A stretch of 64,000 nt of DNA from JAXDMK01 sp963765955 (lineage in GTDB: Bacteria; Actinomycetota; Acidimicrobiia; Acidimicrobiales; AC-14), in assembly GCA_963765955.1 (NCBI GenBank), contig CAVXYA010000002.1, positions 682,001 to 746,000 on the forward strand, given 5' to 3'. The notes beneath the pieces were generated by a model. The model worked only from the letters and a program-made list of their open reading frames with translations, had not been told where the DNA came from and ran no database searches. The stretch's first letter is position 1, and each line of letters opens with the position of its first letter. The position numbers and the translations under genes were made by a program. Of the stretch, positions 1 through 9,220 are shown piece after piece.

Positions 1-267
1 CAGGCGGATGCCGAGCGGTTCCAGCCGGCCGAGCGCGCCCCGCGGCTTGGTCAGCCGGTCCTGGAGGACGGTCGCCTCGGCCATGGCCACGGCGTCGAGC
101 GGTCCCACGGCCGCCGCGGCCGCCGCGAACGAGCCGCCGGCCACCTTGGCCGGAGCGGAGACGTCGTCCGGCGAACCACCGGGTGCGGCCCCGGCGGACG
201 AGCCGCCGGGCACGGCCTCGGCCGGAGCGGGGGCGGTGACGCTCGGCGAGTCGGACGGGCCGGTCAT
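1..267 (-). CDS. cobT: Nicotinate-nucleotide--dimethylbenzimidazole phosphoribosyltransferase, N-terminal part
   Basis: This is the first 89 codons of a gene that runs off the left edge of the window. CobT makes alpha-ribazole phosphate for the lower ligand of cobalamin. The last visible residues read DRLTKPRGALGRLEPLGIRL, which matches the conserved opening of the CobT fold (RLTKPxGxLGRLE). About 65 residues come before that motif and are rich in Ala, Pro, Gly and Ser, longer than the usual CobT N-terminus. The ATG overlaps the cobB stop codon as ATGA, so the two genes are probably translationally coupled. The catalytic C-terminal part is not visible. Confidence 0.85.
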   Translation of the reverse strand, partial: MTGPSDSPSVTAPAPAEAVPGGSSAGAAPGGSPDDVSAPAKVAGGSFAAAAAAVGPLDAVAMAEATVLQDRLTKPRGALGRLEPLGIRL

Positions 268-1622
268 TCGCTCACCCTGGCACGGCTGGCGCAGGCGCTG
301 ACGAAGTTGCGCACGATCGAGGGGTCCCCGCCCGGGTGATGGTGCAGGTAGGTGGCGACGAGGGACGGCGTGGCGTGGCCGTCGGGGCGGCTGGTGAAGC
401 GGCTGCGCAGCTCGAGGGCGTCGCCCGCGGGCGAGACGGTCGAGTAGTGGAACTCGTGGCCCCGAAACCCGGTCCCGGCGGGTCCCAGGGGGGTGTCGAC
501 CGAGGTGATCGCCGTGCGGTAGCCCAGGTGAAGGCGGTCGGTCATGGCCGCGGCCGCGTCCACCACGCCCGCCATCGGGTGGCCGTCGAGCTCCTGGCAC
601 AGCCATCCCAGTCCCCCGCACTCGGCCCACGTGGGCAGGCCCCCCGATGTCAGCGCCCGGCGGACGTCATCGAGCAGGGGCCGGTTGCCAGCCAGCTCGA
701 CGGCGTAGGTCTCGGGGAAGCCGCCGCCCACGAGGAGGCCGTCGACACCGTCGGGGAGTCGCTCGTCCCGCAGCGGGTCGAAGCGGACGACCTCGGCTCC
801 GGCGGCGGACAGGGCGTCGAGGGTGTCGGTGTAGGTGAACGTGAACGCCCGACCGCCGGCGACCGCCACCCGGACCGCAGGCCCGCCGTCGACGACCGGC
901 TCGGGAAGGGCCACCGGACCGGCCGTCATCGGCGGGGCCGAGCGGGCCAGGGCCACCACCGCGGCCAGGTCCACCCGATCGGCCACCGCCGCGGCCAGCG
1001 CCGCCAGAGCGGCCGCCACCTCCGCCGGACGCTCGGCCACCGGCACCAGCCCGAGGTGGCGGTCGCGCCACACCAGGCGGTCGTCGCGCCGCAATGCGCC
1101 GAGCACGGGCACGCCCAGGGGCTCGAGCGCCTCCCGGAGCAGCACCTCGTGGGCGTCCGACGCCACCCGGTTGAGCACCACGCCTCCGATGCGGACGGTC
1201 GGTTGCAGCGTGGCGAAGCCCAGGACGACCGCCGCCACCGACGACGACTGGGACGAGGCATCGACCACCAGCACGACCGGGGCGTCGAGGGCGCGGGCGA
1301 TGTCGGCGGTGGACGAGGGCGAGCCGTCGGCGGCCCCGTCGAACAGCCCCATCACCCCCTCGATGACGAGCAGGTCGGCACCGGCCGCGGCCCGGGCCGC
1401 CAGCGGGGCCATGGCGTCGAGGCCGCACAGCCAGGCGTCGAGGTTGCGGGGCGGGCGTCCGCAGGCGAGGGCGTGGTAGCCGGGGTCGATGAAATCGGGA
1501 CCGACCTTGGCCGCCGCCGGCCGGTGACCGGCGCCCCGCAGGGCGGCCAGCAGTCCGGTGGCGACAGTGGTCTTGCCGGCCCCGGAATGGGTGCCGGCCA
1601 CCACCACCCGGGGCCCGATCAT
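264..1622 (-). CDS. cobB: Cobyrinic acid a,c-diamide synthase
   Basis: The enzyme uses glutamine and ATP to amidate the a and c side chains of (hydrogeno)cobyrinic acid. The 452-residue length is normal for the CobB/CbiA family. The N-terminal dethiobiotin-synthetase-like ATPase domain has the P-loop THSGAGKTT at residues 11-19 and the conserved stretch KVGPDFIDPGYH. The C-terminal class I glutamine amidotransferase domain has the nucleophile Cys at about residue 335 (WAECGGLGWL) and a His-rich region near 427-429 that should hold the catalytic His. GHEFHYS near 388 is also typical. The reading frame is intact. It shares a 4-base overlap with cobT downstream. It is divergent from cbtB, with about 130 bp plus the riboswitch between them. 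Confidence 0.95.
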   Translation of the reverse strand: MIGPRVVVAGTHSGAGKTTVATGLLAALRGAGHRPAAAKVGPDFIDPGYHALACGRPPRNLDAWLCGLDAMAPLAARAAAGADLLVIEGVMGLFDGAADGSPSSTADIARALDAPVVLVVDASSQSSSVAAVVLGFATLQPTVRIGGVVLNRVASDAHEVLLREALEPLGVPVLGALRRDDRLVWRDRHLGLVPVAERPAEVAAALAALAAAVADRVDLAAVVALARSAPPMTAGPVALPEPVVDGGPAVRVAVAGGRAFTFTYTDTLDALSAAGAEVVRFDPLRDERLPDGVDGLLVGGGFPETYAVELAGNRPLLDDVRRALTSGGLPTWAECGGLGWLCQELDGHPMAGVVDAAAAMTDRLHLGYRTAITSVDTPLGPAGTGFRGHEFHYSTVSPAGDALELRSRFTSRPDGHATPSLVATYLHHHPGGDPSIVRNFVSACASRARVSE

Positions 1623-1754
1623 CGCCGGACCACGCTATCCCCCCAGTCGCCACCGCCCGACGTTCGTTCTGTGCCGTCTGGCGGCCCTCCAGGGGCATCA
1701 ATCCGTGCCAGCTCGCCGACCATCGGCCGTTCGAGCCCAGTCGCCGGTGCGGTA

Positions 1755-1903
1755 ATGTCCGGCGGTCATCTTCGGGAACCCGGTGCGAGTCCGGGACGGT
1801 CCCGCCACTGTGAGCGACCCGCCCTGTGGGCTGGTCGTGAGTCAGGAACCGGGTTGGCATTCGAACCGGTGGGCCGGGAGGCCTGCTCCACGAGGATGGA
1901 GGC
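1755..1903 (+). promoter_or_regulatory. Cobalamin riboswitch upstream of cbtB
   Basis: The leader contains the hallmark B12-box order: GGGAACCCGGTGCGAGTCCGGG at about 1774-1795, then a GGTCCCGCCACTGTGA segment ending near 1813, then GAGTCAGGAACC near 1839-1850. These match the conserved core of AdoCbl riboswitches. The Shine-Dalgarno GGAGG at 1898-1902 lies 4 bases before the cbtB ATG. GCCT at 1881-1884 could pair with AGGC at 1900-1903 and hide the ribosome site, which suggests translational control; the pairing is inference. High cobalamin would then shut off the cobalt importer. The outer boundaries are approximate. Confidence 0.88.
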
Positions 1904-1906
1904 AAC

Positions 1907-2113
1907 ATGAGCACCACGACCGCCCGCACCATCGAGCAGGTAGCAGTCCCGATCCCCGGTTGGGCGCTGCCCGCGTTCGTGACCGCGGTGCTGCTGTTCG
2001 GGCTGGTCACCATGGAAGGCGGGATGGTGTCCCACGCACTGGGCCAGACGGGGTCGTTCCTCCACGAGCTGTTCCACGACGGGCGCCACCTGCTCGGCGT
2101 CCCCTGCCACTAG
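1907..2113 (+). CDS. cbtB: Cobalt transporter subunit CbtB
   Basis: CbtB is the small membrane subunit of the CbtAB cobalt importer, a riboswitch-controlled system found near B12 genes. The 68-residue protein has one hydrophobic segment (about residues 18-38) and ends with the family's metal-binding-like tail HELFHDGRHLLGVPCH. The ATG follows the strong GGAGG at 1898-1902. It lies directly under the cobalamin riboswitch and 32 bases before cbtA. Confidence 0.9.
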   Translation: MSTTTARTIEQVAVPIPGWALPAFVTAVLLFGLVTMEGGMVSHALGQTGSFLHELFHDGRHLLGVPCH

Positions 2114-2145
2114 CCCGGCCGCTCCCCGCTCCCCGGTCCCCGCCC

Positions 2146-2906
2146 GTGAACGGTCGTATCGACCTGTCGCGCCCTCGCTCGGTCGCGCTCGGCGCCGTGC
2201 TCCTCGGCATCCTCGGCGGGCTGCTGGCCGCCCTCCTCCTCACCTTTGTCGGCGAACCGTCGATCGAGGAGGCCATCAACCTCGAGCAGGCGGCCCAGGC
2301 GGGCGCCCATGCCGAGCCCGAGATCGTGTCCCGGACGGTGCAGAAGGGGGCGGGGCTGTTCGCGGCCTACGCCCTCACCGGCGCCGCCTTCGGACTGCTC
2401 ATGGCGGTGGTCTTCGGGGCCCTGGCCGGTGCCCGGCCCGACCCCTTCCGCCGGGCGCTGGTGGCGGGGACCATCCTCGCGGGGGCGATCACGCGTGGCC
2501 CCCTGGCTCAAGTACCCGCCCAACCCCCCGGCGGTCGGCGACCCGGACACGCTCGCCCAGCGCCAGATCCTCTACGTCTCCCTCATCTGCCTCACTGCGG
2601 TGGTGGGGGTGGCGGCGGCCGCCCTGTCGACCCGGCTGCGGCGAGAAGGGTGGTCCGAGGCCCGCCGGGTGACGGCGGTGGTGGTGGCCGTGGCCGTCCC
2701 GCTCGGGATCGCCATGGCCGGGCTGCCGGGGGCGCCCGACCCGATCACGGTGCCGGCCGACCTGCTGTGGCGGTTCCGCCTGGCCTCGCTCGGCAGGCAA
2801 CCTGCTGCTGTGGACGACCCTCACCCTCGGCTTCGGCCTCCTTGCGGCCGAGCGACAGCCTGCAGCCGCGCTCGCGGCCGCCGAGATCAGTACTCGATCC
2901 CTTTGA
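2146..2906 (+). CDS. cbtA: Cobalt transporter subunit CbtA, two frame breaks
   Basis: CbtA is the larger membrane subunit that partners CbtB in cobalt uptake. It starts at GTG 2146. The first frame gives a membrane segment and a periplasmic-type stretch (VGEPSIEEAINLEQA). After about 2492 the family motif VAPWLKYPPNPPAVGDPDT continues in the next frame, and after about 2800 the C-terminal membrane helix (LLLWTTLTLGFGLLAAERQ) continues in the third, ending at TGA 2904-2906. Both shifts behave like one extra base and the protein similarity is continuous across them, so sequencing error is more likely than decay. The 3' end overlaps the convergent cobO by 20 bases. Confidence 0.8.
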
Positions 2907-3411
2907 GCGCCCCGATGCCGGAGTCGTAGGCGTGCTTCACCTTGCGCATCTCGGTGACGGTGTCGGCCACCTCGATGATCTCGTCGGGGGCGTCGCGGCC
3001 GGTGATCACCACGCTCGTGCGGGGCGCCCGGTCGCGGACCGCGGCCGCCACCTCGTCCGCCGGCACCCAGCCGTACTTCATCACGTAGGTGAGCTCGTCC
3101 AGGATGAGCAGGTCGTACTCGCCGCCGGCCAGCTTGGCCGCCGCCTGGCGCCACGCCTCCCGGCCCAGCTCGGCGGTGCGCTCCAAGTCGGTCGACTCCC
3201 ACGTGAACCCGTCGCCCAGGGTGTGCCACTCGATGCCCAGGTGGTCGGCCAGCTTGCGTTCGCCCGTCTTCCACTTGCCGCCTTTGACGAACTGGACCAC
3301 GCCCACGGTCCAGCCCCGGGCCCATCCCCTCGCCATGACACCGAAGGCGGCCGACGACTTCCCCTTGCCGTGACCGGTGTTGACGAGGACTATCGACTTG
3401 GCGCGGGTCAT
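2887..3411 (-). CDS. cobO: Cob(I)yrinic acid a,c-diamide adenosyltransferase
   Basis: This corrinoid adenosyltransferase of the CobA/CobO/BtuR family transfers the 5'-deoxyadenosyl group of ATP to Co(I) corrinoids. The 174-residue length is normal. The P-loop GHGKGKSS is at residues 13-20. The family signatures LLILDELTYVMKYGW and the C-terminal KHAYDSGIGALKGIEY are intact. It is divergent from cobQ with only 23 bases between the two starts, so the two transcripts are probably leaderless or nearly so. Confidence 0.95.
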   Translation of the reverse strand: MTRAKSIVLVNTGHGKGKSSAAFGVMARGWARGWTVGVVQFVKGGKWKTGERKLADHLGIEWHTLGDGFTWESTDLERTAELGREAWRQAAAKLAGGEYDLLILDELTYVMKYGWVPADEVAAAVRDRAPRTSVVITGRDAPDEIIEVADTVTEMRKVKHAYDSGIGALKGIEY

Positions 3412-3434
3412 GGTCCCGACTGTAGGACCGGCCC

Positions 3435-5675
3435 ATGAGGGGCGGACTCGTCGTCTGCGGCGCCACCAGCGAGGCGGGCAAGTCGTGGGTGGTCACCGGG
3501 CTGTGCCGGCTGCTGGCCCGCCGGGGGGTGCGGGTGGCGCCGTTCAAGGGCCAGAACATGGCCCTCAACGCGGCCGTCGACCGCCGACGGTGGCGAGATC
3601 GGCCACGCCCAGTGGGTGCAGGCGCTGGCGGCCGGCGCCCCGCCCGAGGTGTCGATGAACCCGGTGCTGCTCAAGCCCACCGGCGAGCGGACCAGCCAGG
3701 TGGTGGTGCTCGGACGGGCGGTCGGCGAGCAGTCGGCGGCCGAGTACCACGCGGGCAAGGCGGCGCTGCGCCCGGTCGTGCTCTCGGCCCTGGACGACCT
3801 GCGCCGCCGGTACGACGTGGTGATCTGCGAGGGGGCGGGCGGGGCGGCCGAGATCAACCTCCTGGCCGGCGACTTCGCCAACCTGCCCCTGGCCGCGGCG
3901 GCGGGCCTGCCGGCGGTCGTCGTGGGCGACATCGAGCGGGGCGGTGTGTTCGCCTCCCTGTTCGGGACCTGGGCCTTGTTGCCCGACGATCTCCGGGGGA
4001 CCGTGCAGGGCTTCGTCATCAACCGCTTCCGGGGCGACCCGGCCCTGCTGGGCGACGCCTGCGGCGAGCTCGAGCGGCGGACGGGCGGCGTGCCCGTGCT
4101 CGGGGTCGTCCCCCGCGTGCGGGGCACCGACATCGACGCCGAGGACTCGCTGGCCCTGGACTCGTGGGACACCTCGCCTCAGGCGGCCGGGACGGGCGCA
4201 GTGGTCGACGTCGCCGTCGTTCGCTTCCCCCGCGTCGCCAACTTCGGCGACCTCGACCCGCTGCGGCTGGAGCCGGCGGTGGCGGTGCGCTGGGTCCGGT
4301 CGGCCGCCGCCCTGGGCCGGCCCGACCTGGTCGTGCTGCCGGGGTCGAAGAACACCCGGGCCGACCTCGACTGGTTCCGCTCGTCGGGACTGGCCGACGC
4401 GGTCTGGCGCTCGGGGGCGACGGTCGTGGCGGTGTGCGCCGGCGCCCAGATGGTGGGCCGGTCGATCTCCGATCCGCTGGGCGCCGAGGGCCCACCCGGG
4501 TCGGTCGACGGCCTCGGCTGGCTCGGGCTGCGAACGGTCTTCGAGGCGACAAGGTCCTCGACCGGCCGTCGGGGACGTGCATGGTCTCGGGCGAGCGGGT
4601 CGATGGCTACCGCATCCACCACGGCCGGGTGGAGGCAGATGGCGATGTCGAGCGGTGGCTGACGGCCGACGACGGGTCGGCGCTCGGGTGGCGGTCCGCC
4701 GACGGACGGGTCTGGGCCACCACCCTCCACGGCCTGTTCGAGTCGGACGGGTTCCGGGCGTCGGTCCTGCGCCGGGCGGCACCGGGCTACGTCGCCTCGG
4801 ACGTGTCGTTCGCGGCCGAGCGCACCGCCCGCTTCGACCGCATCGCCGACACCCTCGAGGCGTCCCTCGACCTCGACCGCCTCTTCGCCCTCATCGAGTC
4901 GGCGCCGGGCGTTTGTGGACCAAAAGCGACCTCCCCGGTCGTTTCTGCTCCACAAAGCGAGAATCGGCCGGCCGATTTTGGACGGATCCGTCCAAAATCA
5001 CCGGCGGCGGACGCCCTGGGCGCGGTCACCGACCTGGTGCCTCACCTGCGGTGGCGGATCGGTCCGCCGGGCGACGGCGACCTCCTCGGGGCCGACCTGG
5101 CCGCCGACCCCGACCGGCTGGCGGCGGAGGTGGCCGCCTCCGCCGCCGGCAGGGGCAGCGACGATCCCCAGGTCCTGGCCTCGCTCTGGTGGCAGGCCTA
5201 CGCCTACCGAGTGGCGGGCACGACCCTGGCCGCGTGGGTGGTGGCGGGGGCCGCCCCCGACCCGTCCGCCCCTGGGACCGGCGTGGGACTGGCCCGCAGC
5301 CGGCCGTCGTCCCTCATCGTCGACCCCGACGCGGCCCTCCTCGACGACCTCGACGACCTGGTCCGAAGGCTGTTCGCCGGCCATCTCGACCCGCTCATGG
5401 CCGCCCTGCGGGCCCGCCACGCCACCGGCCGGCGGCTCCTCCACGGCAATGTGGCCGCGGGCGTGGCGTCCGCCCTCGGCGCGGTCGGCACGGCCGAGGG
5501 CGCACCCCCCCACCTGCGGGAACGGGTCGACGCCGCCACCGCCGCCATCGCCCGTCCCCACGAGCCCGACCTCGGCGGCTGGACCGGCTGGGACTACCGC
5601 CGCACCACCTGCTGCCTCTGGTGGAAGACGACCGCAGCCGACGGCAGGCTCTGCGAGGACTGCTCCCTCCGATGA
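3435..5675 (+). CDS. cobQ: Cobyric acid synthase fused to a FhuF-like [2Fe-2S] domain; two frame breaks in the CobQ part
   Basis: CobQ amidates side chains b, d, e and g of adenosylcobyrinic acid a,c-diamide. The start (GATSEAGKSWVVTG, then FKGQNMALNAAV) is in frame 3, the middle (from about 3580) in frame 1, and the rest (from about 4548) again in frame 3. The first break looks like one extra base, the second like a lost G (GAGGGCGAC read as GAGGCGAC). The amidotransferase Cys is in AVCAGAQMVG and the His in TLHGLFE. After the CobQ end (near 4905) the frame stays open through a palindrome-rich linker (4911-4999). It continues into about 220 residues ending in TCCLWWKT and LCEDCSL, the C-C...C-x2-C iron-sulfur signature of FhuF-type ferric reductases. 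The fusion is seen in sequence; a reductase role for this domain is inference. Confidence 0.85.
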   Translation: MRGGLVVCGATSEAGKSWVVTGLCRLLARRGVRVAPFKGQNMALNAAVDRRRWRDRPRPVGAGAGGRRPARGVDEPGAAQAHRRADQPGGGARTGGRRAVGGRVPRGQGGAAPGRALGPGRPAPPVRRGDLRGGGRGGRDQPPGRRLRQPAPGRGGGPAGGRRGRHRAGRCVRLPVRDLGLVARRSPGDRAGLRHQPLPGRPGPAGRRLRRARAADGRRARARGRPPRAGHRHRRRGLAGPGLVGHLASGGRDGRSGRRRRRSLPPRRQLRRPRPAAAGAGGGGALGPVGRRPGPARPGRAAGVEEHPGRPRLVPLVGTGRRGLALGGDGRGGVRRRPDGGPVDLRSAGRRGPTRVGRRPRLARAANGLRGDKVLDRPSGTCMVSGERVDGYRIHHGRVEADGDVERWLTADDGSALGWRSADGRVWATTLHGLFESDGFRASVLRRAAPGYVASDVSFAAERTARFDRIADTLEASLDLDRLFALIESAPGVCGPKATSPVVSAPQSENRPADFGRIRPKSPAADALGAVTDLVPHLRWRIGPPGDGDLLGADLAADPDRLAAEVAASAAGRGSDDPQVLASLWWQAYAYRVAGTTLAAWVVAGAAPDPSAPGTGVGLARSRPSSLIVDPDAALLDDLDDLVRRLFAGHLDPLMAALRARHATGRRLLHGNVAAGVASALGAVGTAEGAPPHLRERVDAATAAIARPHEPDLGGWTGWDYRRTTCCLWWKTTAADGRLCEDCSLR
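4911..4999. repeat. Cluster of three palindromes at the CobQ/FhuF junction
   Basis: An imperfect hairpin at 4912-4956 pairs TTTGTGGACCAAAAGCGACC with its 3' arm (17 of 20 positions match) around a TCCCC loop. It is followed by a perfect 16-bp palindrome AATCGGCCGGCCGATT (4962-4977), which overlaps a perfect 26-bp palindrome at 4974-4999 centred on GGATCC. The stretch is stop-free in the cobQ frame and encodes the linker between the two domains. The local AT content is higher than in the flanking genes. The 3' arm motif GCAGAAACGACC resembles the GCAGAAACC core of the family B elements. Confidence 0.8.
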
Positions 5676-5685
5676 TCCCAGTCCG

Positions 5686-8600
5686 ATGATCGTCGTGATC
5701 GCCAACAACGACCTCGACCTGCTCGCCCTGCGGGCGGCGGTGGAGGCCCTGCCCGACGGGTTCCCGCCCATCCGAGCCCACGGTGGGGTCGGCCTCACGC
5801 CCGAGACACCGGTCCCCGACGTCGACGGGGCGAGGGCGGTCCTCGTCCGCCTCCTCAAGGGGCGGGCCGCGTGGGAGCAGCCCTTCGACGACCTCCGCCA
5901 GAGATGCCTCGACACCGGCACCGCCCTCCTCGCCTTCGGTGGCGAGGCCACTGTCGACGCCGAGCTCACGAGCCTCTCGACGGTGCCGGCCGGCATCGTC
6001 ACCGAGGCCTTCGGCTACCTGTCCCGGGGCGGGCCGGCCAACCTGGCCAACCTCCTGCGGTTCGTGGCCGACACCGTCCTCCTGGAGGGCTTCGGCTTCG
6101 ACCCGCCGGCCGACACGCCCATGACCGGCCTCCTCCGCCCCCGCCCCGAGGACCCCGACAAGCCGACGGTCGCCGTCGTCACCTACCGGGCCAGCGTGCT
6201 GGCCGGCAACACCCTGCCCGTCGAGCAGCTGTGCGACGCCATCGAGCGGCGGGGGGCCAACGCCCGGGGCGTCTACGCCTACTCCCTGCGCAACGACCCG
6301 TCCGCCCTCGAGCTGCTGCGGGGCGCCGACGTGGTCGTGACCACCACGTGGGCCGCCGGCGGCAGCGTCCACGAGGGCGACGCCGTCACCGCCGCGACGG
6401 GCGACACATGGGCGTCCCCCCTCGACGTGCTCGACGTGCCCGTCCTCCAGGCGGTGGCGTCCACCGGCGACACCGCCACGTGGGCCGGGTCGAGCGGCGG
6501 CCTGTCCCCCCTCGACGTGGCTCTGGGCGTGGCCATCCCCGAGTTCGACGGGCGGATCATCGGTCCCCCGCTGTCGTTCAAGGAGGTGGTCGACGACGGC
6601 GACGAGCTGGGACTGGCCCTGGCCGCCCACCGGGCCGTCCCCGACCGGGTCGAGCGCATCGCCGGGATCGCCACCCGCCTGGCCCGGCTCCGCCGCCTCG
6701 ACAACGCCGACAAGCGGGTGGGCATCGTCCTCACCGCCTACCCCACCAAGCGCAGCCGCATCGGCAACGCGGTCGCCCTCGACACCCCGGCCAGCCTGCT
6801 GCGGGTGCTCGAGGTCCTGGCCGCCGCCGGCTACAAGGTGGCCGAGGTGCCCGACGACTCGGACGCCTTCATGGCCCGACTGGCCGACGGCCTCACCTAC
6901 GACCGGCCGTCACTGTCCGACGACCAGCTGCGGCCTGGCCGTCGGGCGCCTCCCCGTGGCCGACTACGTCGAGTGGTTCGCAACCCTGCCGGCCGCCCTC
7001 CGCCGGCAGATGGAGGCGAGTTGGGGACCGGCGCCGGGCGAGGTGTGCGTGCACGGCGGCGACCTCGTCTTCGCCGGCGTCGACCTGGGCCACGTGGTGG
7101 TGGCGGTGCAGCCGCCCCGAGGCTTCGGGGAGGACCCCATCGGCACCTACCACGCCCCCGACCTGCCGCCCCCCCACCACTACCTGGCCTTCTACCGGTG
7201 GCTCGCCCTAGAAATCGGCAAAGGGGGCTTCGGCGCCGACGCCCTCGTCCACATGGGCAAGCACGGCACCCTCGAGTGGCTGCCGGGCAAGGGCGTGGGG
7301 CCGTCGGCGGCCTGCATCGCCGACGCCGCCCTGGGCGACCTGCCCCTGCTCTACCCGTTCGTGGTCAACGACCCGGGCGAGGGGGCGCAGGCCAAGCGCC
7401 GCACCCACGCCGTCGTGATCGACCACCTCCCGCCCCCCATGACCCGGGCCGAGACCTACGACGAGCTGTCGCGGGTGGAGCGCCTGCTCGACGAGCACGC
7501 CAAGATCGAGTCGCTCGACCCGTCCAAGCTGCCCGCCATCCGGGGCCAGCTGTGGGACCTGCTGGTGACATCGGAGCTGGCCCGCGACCTGGGCATGGAG
7601 GAGATGCCCGACCCCGACGACTTCGCGGGGATGATCAACCACGTCGACGGCTACCTGTGCTCGCTCAAGGACGCCCAGATCCGGGGCGGGCTGCACGTGT
7701 TGGGCATGGCGCCGGTGGGCGAGGCGCTGGTGGACTCCATCCTCGCCATCACCCGCCAGCCCCAGGGGCCGGTGCCGTCGCTACGGGCCACGGTGGCGGC
7801 GCAGCTCGGGATCTCGCTGGTCGACGCGGGCACGGCCGACATCGACCGGGTGGAGGACGAGTGCCGCCGGCGGGTGGAGTCCGTGCTCATGGGGACTGGC
7901 GTGGTCGGGGGCGACCCAACCCTCGAATGGATCGCATCGACCTTGGTCCCCGCCCTGGTCCGGACGCCCGACGAGCTCGACAACCTTCTGGCCGGCCTCG
8001 ACGGCCGCCATGTGCCAGCCGGGCCCAGTGGCGCCCCGACCAGGGGGGGCGCCCACGTCCTTCCCACCGGGCGAAACTTCTATTCCGTCGACCCCAAGGC
8101 CATCCCCTCCCTCTTGGCCTGGGACGTCGGACGGGCCCTCGCCGACCGGCTGGTCGAGCGCCATCAGGCCGAGACCGGCGCCTGCCCCCGGGTGGTTGGC
8201 CTGGTCGTGTGGGGCACGGCCAACATGCGCACCCAGGGCGACGACGTGGCCGAGGCTTTGGCCCTCCTCGGCGTCCGGCCCGTGTGGCACCCCCAGTCGG
8301 GGCGGGTCGAGGGCCTGGAGGTACTGTCCCTGGCCGAACTGGGCCGACCGCGGGTCGACGTCACCATCCGCATCTCGGGCTTCTTCCGGGACGCCTTCCC
8401 CGGCGTGGTCGCCCTGCTGGACGACGCGGTCGGGCTGGTGGCGGCGTTGGTGGACGAGTCGGCCGACGACAACCCCGTCGCGGCTGCCGGCGACGGGGAC
8501 GCCCGGGTCTTCGGGCCGGGACCGGGCTCGTACGGATCGGGCATCTGGCAGGCCATCGAGAACCGCTCGTGGCGCACGCGGGGCGACCTGGCCGACGTCT

Positions 8601-9220
8601 ACCTGGCGTGGAGCGGCTACGCCTACCGGCGGGCGGAGTTCGGCGTGGCCGCGCCCGAGCAGGTCCGCCGCCGGTTCGCGGCCATCGACGTGGCCGTCAA
8701 GAACCAGGACAACCGGGAGCACGACATCTTCGACGGCGACGACTACTTCCAGGACCATGGCGGCATGGTGGCGGCGGTGGCCGAGCTGTCGGGCCGGGAG
8801 CCGCGGGCGTGGTTCGGCGACTCGGCCGACCCTTCGCGGCCGGTCATGCGTTCGCTGGCCGAGGAGGCGGCCCGGGTGGTACGGACCCGGGTCCTCAACC
8901 CCAAGTGGCTGTCCGCCATGCGTGCGCATGGGTACAAGGGGGCCTTCGAGGTGGCGGCCACCGTCGACTACCTGTTCGGCTACGACGCCACCGCCGGGGT
9001 GGTGGAGGACTGGATGTACGAGCGGGTGACCCAGGCCTACGTGGCCGACCCCGTCATGCGGGAGTTCTACGAGCGGTCGAACCCGTGGGCCCTGCGCTCG
9101 ATCTGCGAGCGCCTCCTGGAGGCCGACGAGCGCGACCTGTGGGCGGCGTCCGACGCGGCCCGGTCCACCCTGCGGGCGGGGTTGCTGGCGGCCGAGGGCC
9201 TCGAGGAGCGCCGCACGTGA
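5686..9220 (+). CDS. cobN: Cobaltochelatase subunit CobN, one frame break
   Basis: CobN is the large substrate-binding subunit of the ATP-dependent cobaltochelatase that inserts Co2+ into hydrogenobyrinic acid a,c-diamide. The ATG is 10 bases after the cobQ-fhuF stop. The N-terminal part runs to about 6930, where an extra C in CGGCCTGG shifts the frame. The rest, from LAVGRLPVADYVEW, continues to 9220. The joined protein is about 1,178 residues, within the family's range. Conserved motifs include LTAYPTKRSRIGNAV, VHMGKHGTLEWLPGKGVG and IRISGFFRDAFPG. The stop overlaps the GTG start of the chelatase ATPase gene (GTGA), which fits a shared complex. Confidence 0.92.

Noticed and set aside
336..1910. 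524-codon plus-strand frame opposite cobB
   Set aside because: Low-complexity Gly/Arg/His composition and complete overlap with a clear cobB gene mark it as a shadow. It also runs through the riboswitch.
2146..2906. cbtA as a true pseudogene
   Set aside because: Both breaks are single-base, similarity is continuous and the riboswitch and ribosome site are intact, so sequencing error is the simpler explanation.
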